Positions 57,629 through 64,000 of a stretch of DNA of 64,000 nucleotides are shown here, one piece after another (the first letter of the stretch is position 1; each line of letters begins with the position of its first letter). Made by a program: the position numbers and the translations under genes. This stretch comes from Lineolata rhizophorae (lineage: Eukaryota; Ascomycota; Dothideomycetes; Lineolatales; Lineolataceae): positions 1,149,469-1,213,468 of the forward strand of contig MU001674.1 in assembly GCA_010093515.1 (NCBI GenBank). The letters run 5' to 3'. Below the pieces are notes generated by a model. That model made no database searches. It was not told the origin of the DNA and saw only the letters and a list, made by a program, of their open reading frames with translations.

Positions 57629-60600
57629 GTCGGCGGCGGCCGAGTGCTGCTGCTGTTGCTGCGTCGTCGTCGTCGTCGGGAAGCGCGGGACGAAGGATTC
57701 GGTGGATGTAGAGGTGGACGCCGTGCGCCGGTGCAAGGTGCCGGCGCCGCTGTTGCTACTGCTGCGGTGGTGGGATGGTGAGGTGTCGAAGTTCAACCGC
57801 GGGGGTACATTTGTGGGCGCGCCGGTGTTGGTGGCCGAGGTCGCGATGGAGGATCGCCGGCGCCGGTGCTGGTTGTTGAGCGATGTGGAGGAAGGAGAGG
57901 CGGTGGCTGTTGAGGGAGCCACGGTGACGGTGGGAAAGGGCGACTTCGAGGGATGAAAGTTCTGTGGGAGAAGAGACACCGGGTCGGCGTTGTTGATGAT
58001 GTGGGATGCGAGGTCAGCTGCAGCTGGGTCCCCTGCCGGCCTCTGTAGATTGCGTGGTCGTCCGCGCGTTTGGAACCGAACTGGTTTCTCCCGGGCCTCC
58101 GCAGCTCACAGATTGCTGGGCGGTCCGAAATGTGTGTTTTTGTTCCTGCGCTGCTCCGACCACGGTTCTTTGACTAAAATGAAAATTTTAGCCTCGGATC
58201 GCGGACAATGGTTTCAAGAATTGCGGGTGCTGAAACGGCGGGAAACGGGGTACGAGATAGGTTGCTCGGCGCGCGGCGGAGATGGGTGATGGGTGAGCGG
58301 CGCAGGCGAGGACACGGTTGCACCGGCGTCGGCGCGCACGTTCAAGGGAATTTCCTTGCGGTGGGCAGACAACAGATGTGCAGAGGAGAGGGAGAAAGCA
58401 GAGGCGCGGATAGGAGTACATAGGAGTCCCCAGACGTACAATTTGCGGAGCAGGACAGTTGCGACGGCCAGTCGACGTGCCCGTTTCGGGATGGTGAGGC
58501 GATCGGCAGCGGTGGCGCAGGGTTCAGATAGCGGCGGGAAAAGCTGTTCGAGCGCAGGCGATAGGAGCGCCGGCCTGAACAGACGAGAAGAGTTGAGGGC
58601 TCGAGTGCAGCGCCTGGGCCGGCTGCCGTCGATCGGACACGATGTGATTTTGCGCTTCGCTCAGCGCGGGCCGGCAACGGCACGCGGCGTCGAAGGCTTC
58701 ATGGCGAGGGAGCGTCGCGCGCTGGCGAACTCAGGAGGTGCCGGGCGAGGGGCAGGGGAAGAAGAGATTGGGCCGTTGAAGATTGGCCTCTTGGCGCCGC
58801 CCGTGTGGGTTGGCCGCGCAGCACTAGCACCTGGGACGGACGCAGAGCACTTCGACGCCACGGACGGCCGCGCGGAGGAGCAAGACGTGCGGCTTTGTGG
58901 CATCAAAGCTGGACATTCCCTCTTCGGGGGCCTCGTGCTCCCGCGCCGTTGCACTTGCGGTGGACTTTGGTGCCCTCGAGTCTCTCCCCTGTGCAGCTGC
59001 AACCTCCCGACAACGACGCGCCCTCCCCCTTTCCGTTGTCCTCAATCCCCGAGTCTGCTTCAAGGCCCAGTTCACCGGGCTCTCGAGCGATACGGGAGCA
59101 CTGCGATTTCCCACCTAGCTAGAAACCGGAGACCAATCTTTTTACGGCCGACGCTCATCTCGTTTGCCGGCCTTAGCTGACTAACGGCCCCGGCATGGCG
59201 GGTTCGCTGCAGCTCGATACATAATTGGAACTGTGGCTGCTGGCTGCCGGCCTTAGCCACACCTTCTTTTCCGCCTGGAAGCCGTATCCCAACCGCCTTG
59301 ACCGTAGGCCGTCATGTGTGGCTTCGGCAGACACGACCTCGGCCGCTGCCGGAAAGGCGACACTGCATACGGAGTGCAGATGGGCTGACACACGGCGCGC
59401 TACCCATCGGAGAAAGGGACGGACCGAGTGCTCGAAACCTGCCCTTTGACTCATTTCCTGGCAGAGGCGCGGCTTCGAACCACTGCCGACGTTGCCATCC
59501 GCTCGCTCGTTTTATCAGTTTGCTGTAGTGGAACGCGTCTAATTGGGCCATCGACTTCATACCTATGAGCGACAAGCCTGCCTGATTTCACGTGACAGGT
59601 CCGTTCTTGTACCATGTACGCCGTGGCCCCGGTGCAACCACGAGACTTCGAGTCCGGCGCTGGAAAAGGACTTGCGATCGGGAAAAGTCAAAAGTATTTG
59701 TCCAACCCCACATTAGCCGCATCCCGCGCCCGGACGCTGCGGTCGCACTATAGTCAAACCACCAACGTCTAAACCGCGATCGCTGAGTCTGATGGGCTGG
59801 CGGCGGCTGGCGGCGGCTGGCGAACGAGGGAGAGCCGCTTGGCCCAGCAGGCTTGCCCCAGGGCTGGCGCCTAGCTTCGGCGCCCTGATTGGCCGCCACC
59901 GCCGCCCGGCCTTCCCACGCGCTGAACCAACCGCGGGCGTCGACTGGTCTCTCGCACCACCGTACGACCAACACGCCGCGTCCCGGCCTCGGGGAGCGGG
60001 AAAAGGCTGCTCGCATGAGGCTCCGAGCTTCTGTCATTCTGGCGGCTATTCGAGGGAGCTTCCATGACAGCCCCACCAAACTAGTTCGTCGTGGGGCGCA
60101 GCCGCCCTCTGGCCGGCGCCTAACACCCAATCGACCTGCTCTTGCCAGCCCTCTCTGGCATCCTCGCCCGCTTTGCAAACGGCCCGCGCTCAACCACGGG
60201 TAGGCAAATCGGCGTTTGGTTTTACTTGTCCCGGACTGATGGAGGGCTAGCATGGCGTCTGTAATTTGGCAGAATGGAGCCGTGGGGTCGCGCCGACTGG
60301 AGAGTTATTTTGATGGACATTGCTGAGGCTGTGTCCGTAGGTCAGTCGCGTGCCCAGCGCGGCTCTCACTGCTCAGTCTCACTTTTCTTTCCATTCCATT
60401 CTTCCTTTCGCCTTCTCTCTTGTTTTCCGTAGTTAACTTCTTCACTGAAAACGGGCTGCATCAACTCTGGTCTTTTCTCGTCCTGTTGCCTTTCATTGAT
60501 GCGTTAGCGTGCGGTCCATCGATTCGGTCACTTAATCCAGCATTACCACTTCTAGGAGCATTCCATTACGGTCAATAATAGAAGTTTACTCGCAAACCCT

Positions 60601-61137
60601 CACTGTTTCAGATGGATCCTATGCGATAGCCTTCGACCCAATCGGTTCCTCGCGCCTAGCCAAACCAACGCTGACTCTCCAACGCCTTCATAACCGACTC
60701 TTATCTATTTGACGGTAGTCTCGACGGTATTATTTGGCACGACATAGGACTTACGTCTTCTCTTTTCGCTATCCACGAGTGCTTCTTCGACGATCATGTT
60801 AAACGACGTTCAGACGTTATCTTAGGCAACAGTCCGCTACAACCTCATCTTATTTCCTATTGTCGAAGTGTTAACGACGGAAGTCCTATTGTCTTCATTA
60901 AGCGCTGCTTCCTACCTCCCACGGTTTTCATACTTAGCTTCAGCCGAGTTCGTGTGCATACTTCAACACACCAGTATTTCTTTCGCTCTCTTTCAGCCCG
61001 ACCGGCCGAGTTCTCTACACCGCAAAAAATTATATCCGTATTGCGAGCACTTCGAATTCCAGGGCAGCAGGGCAACGGCAACGGCGGTACCACCCCCCCC
61101 GTCGAACGCCTTCCCTTGTACGCCTTCATAATCCACA
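57629..61137. other. Long GC-rich gene-free stretch
   Basis: 3.5 kb between MNN10 and the disordered-protein gene, transcribed away from each other. Open frames at 58293-59180 (plus) and 59588-60253 (minus) have Arg/Ala/Pro-rich artefact composition and no domain. The right end (60400-61137) is pyrimidine-rich and probably promoter plus leader. Confidence 0.4.
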
Positions 61138-64000
61138 ATGAGCATACCCGACTCCGTACCGCCTTCTTACGAGTCCGCGACCGCGCCGACACCTGCCACT
61201 TCACAAAACCTCGACAGCCACAACGCACTCCAAGAATGGGTCAACAACACCACGGGCAACGGCGCCGCCGGCGCGACCTCCTCAGGTGTCGGCGGCCTCT
61301 CCTCCGCCCGCGTCGCCGCCCGCGCCGCCATGGCCAAGCAGAGCGCCTCGCAGCGGCGCTCGACGCACCACAAGCCGTACTCGCTCGGTTCCGCGATTCG
61401 GCAGAAGTCGCTCAGGAAGGGCCACCGGGCACGGGCGTTGGGTTCGAAGGCGGGCATCACGGTTGATACGAGCGTGTCGAGACACCGTGGCGGCGTGCCA
61501 AAGTTGATGTTTCCGGGCAGCGCGGGGACGGGATCGCCAGTCAAGTTGATGGGCGCAGCAGAGAAGGCTGGGTTTGTCAGTTTGAGGGACTTGGAGGATG
61601 GTAGCGGTAACAGAGGAGGGGCCGGAGGAGGCAAATGGTGGCAAGTTGGGAAGCCGAAGCGGAAGGGAAGCGCGGGTTGGAAAGGCACGCGACAGGAAAA
61701 TGGGTCGATGCCCCAAGGTGATGGCGCTTTGGAGAACATGGGCGACGGAAGCGGACAGTTTCGCGGCTTCAAGTCCAAGACGCTGCGTGCGCATGCCATC
61801 GAGCCAACGATACCAGATAGCCCGACGCTGCCAGGCGTCGCAGGCGGCGCATCCAAAATCGGGAGCCTCTACCCGCCCACCGGCGCGCAACCCCCGTCAC
61901 CGCTCAGAAAGGAAAGCACGTCCGGCAACACCGGCAACACCGGGCTCAGCCCGGACAGGTTCTCCCTCATAGACGTCTCGCCCTCGGATCGTCCCATTAC
62001 CATCGGTTTGTCAATTCCATCGGAAGACTTTTCCGCGCACGCGCGGCAGTTCGACGGCGAGAGCGGTTTGACACCGCACAGCGGTGCCGCTGGCGGCATG
62101 ACAACGATGGATGAGACGGGGCGGGCGCGTAGCGACTCAAATACTAAAACGCCCACTATCGTGATCACGCCCGCGACTGAGTCGACTGAGTGGTGGGATC
62201 AGCCTGAGCAAACGCTGCATCGCCCACGACCCACATCGAGCATATACTCACGTGCGACGTTCCAGTTATCGTCAGACAGCGCGCCGGACTATAATGACGT
62301 ACCTCCCGTGCCTGCCATTCCTGCAAACCACACAGGCGAGCCGCAGCGGCAACAGGAACAGCTGCGGCTCGAAGGCGTTTCGCAACAAGAGCAGGAGCAC
62401 GAGAAGCAGGAGCGACAGTCCCGTCGCAACACGGACCCGTTCGCCCTACAATCCCTTACGAACGAGATCGCTAAGTTCAAGGCCCAGCAAGCTGGCGCGC
62501 ACGATTCTCTCGTCACTACATTCGAGGAAGATAATAGCCCGGAATATGACAAGAGCAACTACAGGCGCACGCGGCACGCGTCCGACTGCACCTTCTTCGA
62601 GGAGGACGGCTCACCGCAAGATGGCTTCCCGGCGACGCCTCGCTCGCGCAGCAACAGCGCGAAGGAATCGCCTACGACGGACCTAGCCATCGATACGAAC
62701 ATACCTACGCCGCGCCGCTCTCGCGGCTGGTGGAATCTTATCACGACGCCGTTTGAGTCGTCCACGCGTGCGAGCTTTTGGCTAGGTGGAAGTAGCAAGG
62801 GGTCGCCGGACTCGGGGACGCCAGGCGTACCGCAACTGCCGGATTCGTCGTCCTTTTCGTTCTTGAAGGGTTCACCAAAATTGTGTCAGCAAGTTAGTCC
62901 GCCAATGTCACCGCAGGAGAAGCAGCAGCAGTACGGAGGCCCTATATCCCCCACAAATAAGGATGCCGTGTCACCGGGTGACCTTCCCACGCCGGACAGA
63001 CCATTCACGACAGACAAACAAATTCACTCGGATTTCGGTGCTAAGGGTAACGGGTTTGATTTCTTCGAGTCCGAGTACCGCAGTCCTGCGCACACTATCT
63101 GGGAAGAGCAGGAGAACGAGAAGTACTTTCTGCGCCCACAAGACAATAACTTGCCGCGGGAATCATGGCCACTCAGCTCCAGTGCCCGCTCGGTGAGCCC
63201 CATTGAGCGAGAAGTACCGATTTACCTGGGTGGGGGCGACGAAGAGCGTGATCAAAGACATCCTCGCGACATCAACGGATCTTCGTCGCAGTACGTGTCT
63301 TATTCAATTCACGGACAAGGAAACGGAACAAAGACGGCGCCTCTTCCGCCACGCGATTCGAGAGCCCTAATTGGCTCCTCTCCAACGGACAGTGAAATTA
63401 TATCCCCGCTGTCGCGCGACTCCTACGCCTCACCCGTTCTCGGACAAGCATCTATAGGGACCGTACTCGCCCCTCGCTCCGTATCCAGGAGTGACGTATC
63501 TCGCTCGACCACGCCTGGTCCGACTCCCCAATTAGAATCACGAGCGCAAGCGAAGTCACAGCCCCAATCCGAAGAAAACATGCCCAACATAGTCATCATA
63601 GCAAACCCGCAAGAGGATATGCGGGATATCGAGCTCGCTGAGAATCCTCGGGCAACACGCCCCGAAATCTCGTTAAGTCAACTCGAGGCCCACGCACGCA
63701 ACTTGCACGTCTCGCAGGGGACACCCAATCGCTCTCATGATGGCCCTCGCGCCTTCCCGGCGCCTGTGCCCCCGGCGTACACTCATGATAGGGCGTTCGC
63801 TCCCCCGTATGCCTCGCGACCTTCACGCAACATCGATGCAGAGCTGTCGCGAAGCACGGCACCAAACCACAGTCGGAGGTCAACTACCGCATTCCCCCCA
63901 CCACCGCGAAAGCCCGAGGACCACAGCAGCGAAGAAAGCCGAATAGACGAGAAGAAGCGGAAGAAGAAGAAGCGGCTGTGCTGCTGCGGCATCTGCGGTA
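61138..64000 (+). CDS. Large disordered protein, partial (runs off the window)
   Basis: A frame open from the ATG at 61138 to the window edge, 954 codons without a stop. No intron is needed. The protein starts MSIPDSVPPSYESATAPTPA and is disordered throughout, with many SP/TP sites. Conserved-looking islands are HHKPYSLGSAIRQKSLRKGH, a WWQVGKPKRK patch, SRGWWNLITTPFESS, RASFWLGG, and FDFFESEYRSPAHTIWEEQE. A Gln/Glu stretch lies near residues 400-425. The last visible residues are a basic run followed by clustered Cys (KKRKKKKRLCCCGICG). Such a basic/Cys junction often sits just before a membrane helix, so I expect a TM segment beyond the edge. No family name is known to me, though the WWN patch suggests a conserved ascomycete protein. 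Confidence 0.85.
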   Translation, partial: MSIPDSVPPSYESATAPTPATSQNLDSHNALQEWVNNTTGNGAAGATSSGVGGLSSARVAARAAMAKQSASQRRSTHHKPYSLGSAIRQKSLRKGHRARALGSKAGITVDTSVSRHRGGVPKLMFPGSAGTGSPVKLMGAAEKAGFVSLRDLEDGSGNRGGAGGGKWWQVGKPKRKGSAGWKGTRQENGSMPQGDGALENMGDGSGQFRGFKSKTLRAHAIEPTIPDSPTLPGVAGGASKIGSLYPPTGAQPPSPLRKESTSGNTGNTGLSPDRFSLIDVSPSDRPITIGLSIPSEDFSAHARQFDGESGLTPHSGAAGGMTTMDETGRARSDSNTKTPTIVITPATESTEWWDQPEQTLHRPRPTSSIYSRATFQLSSDSAPDYNDVPPVPAIPANHTGEPQRQQEQLRLEGVSQQEQEHEKQERQSRRNTDPFALQSLTNEIAKFKAQQAGAHDSLVTTFEEDNSPEYDKSNYRRTRHASDCTFFEEDGSPQDGFPATPRSRSNSAKESPTTDLAIDTNIPTPRRSRGWWNLITTPFESSTRASFWLGGSSKGSPDSGTPGVPQLPDSSSFSFLKGSPKLCQQVSPPMSPQEKQQQYGGPISPTNKDAVSPGDLPTPDRPFTTDKQIHSDFGAKGNGFDFFESEYRSPAHTIWEEQENEKYFLRPQDNNLPRESWPLSSSARSVSPIEREVPIYLGGGDEERDQRHPRDINGSSSQYVSYSIHGQGNGTKTAPLPPRDSRALIGSSPTDSEIISPLSRDSYASPVLGQASIGTVLAPRSVSRSDVSRSTTPGPTPQLESRAQAKSQPQSEENMPNIVIIANPQEDMRDIELAENPRATRPEISLSQLEAHARNLHVSQGTPNRSHDGPRAFPAPVPPAYTHDRAFAPPYASRPSRNIDAELSRSTAPNHSRRSTTAFPPPPRKPEDHSSEESRIDEKKRKKKKRLCCCGICG

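Noticed and set aside
58293-59180. Plus-strand open frame of 295 codons
   Set aside because: GC-rich DNA with several long frames in other phases. The product is Arg/Ala/Gly-rich with no domain, and no splice or promoter pattern supports it.

Overview
The window looks like a piece of a filamentous ascomycete (Pezizomycotina) chromosome. Genes are split by short introns (mostly about 50-110 nt) with GT-AG ends and CTAAC/CTRAC-like branch points. Nearly every recognisable product belongs to a fungal family: RNA1-type RanGAP, Cgr1, Mnn10, SUR7/PalI, a fungal-rhodopsin-type 7-TM protein and an AP-1-like bZIP. No bacterial-type operons, CRISPR array or rRNA were seen, and I could not recognise a tRNA gene.

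Layout. 0.4-11.3 kb is a compact housekeeping block: RanGAP (rna1), SPT2 divergent from the ribosomal stalk protein P2 gene, ribosomal protein S15, an unnamed coiled-coil/TM protein, and CGR1 divergent from the peroxisomal membrane protein PMP24/PXMP4. 11.3-18.4 kb has an acidic orphan with a CxCxCxC motif and a 614-aa conserved protein that opens with five copies of a short linear motif. 18.4-23.4 kb is gene-poor and holds an LTR fossil. 23.5-25.2 kb is a seven-TM fungal rhodopsin-type protein. 27.3-31.6 kb has three different C-terminal-RING genes in a row on the minus strand. 32.6-34.1 kb is a PlsC-type acyltransferase. 36.0-38.5 kb is a six-exon bZIP factor, tail to tail with an eight-exon MFS sugar porter (39.2-41.3 kb). 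43.7-45.3 kb is a lone Copia-type Gag-protease reading frame. 46.7-48.1 kb is a Trp-rich orphan, 49.2-50.0 kb is 3-hydroxyanthranilate 3,4-dioxygenase, 51.5-52.5 kb is a SUR7/PalI-family protein and 53.5-54.5 kb is a decayed-looking ECM33/receptor-L-type gene. 56.0-57.6 kb is an Mnn10-type mannosyltransferase. From 61.1 kb to the window edge runs a very long open frame for a disordered protein that continues past the end.

How the genes relate. The first 11 kb is rich in growth functions (nuclear transport, chromatin during transcription, two ribosomal proteins, rRNA processing), with two head-to-head pairs that could share promoters (SPT2/P2 and CGR1/PMP24). The remainder is typical accessory fungal content: surface and wall functions (Mnn10, SUR7/PalI, ECM33-like), sensing and uptake (7-TM, sugar porter), regulation (bZIP, RING trio) and transposon relics. 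I see no biosynthetic gene cluster.

The observations I rate highest are the RING trio, an unnamed helical repeat inside the middle RING protein, and a strong mitochondrial-type presequence on the normally cytosolic 3-hydroxyanthranilate dioxygenase. Exon boundaries come from reading splice signals and frame by eye. First exons of PMP24, bZIP and MNN10 are the least certain.
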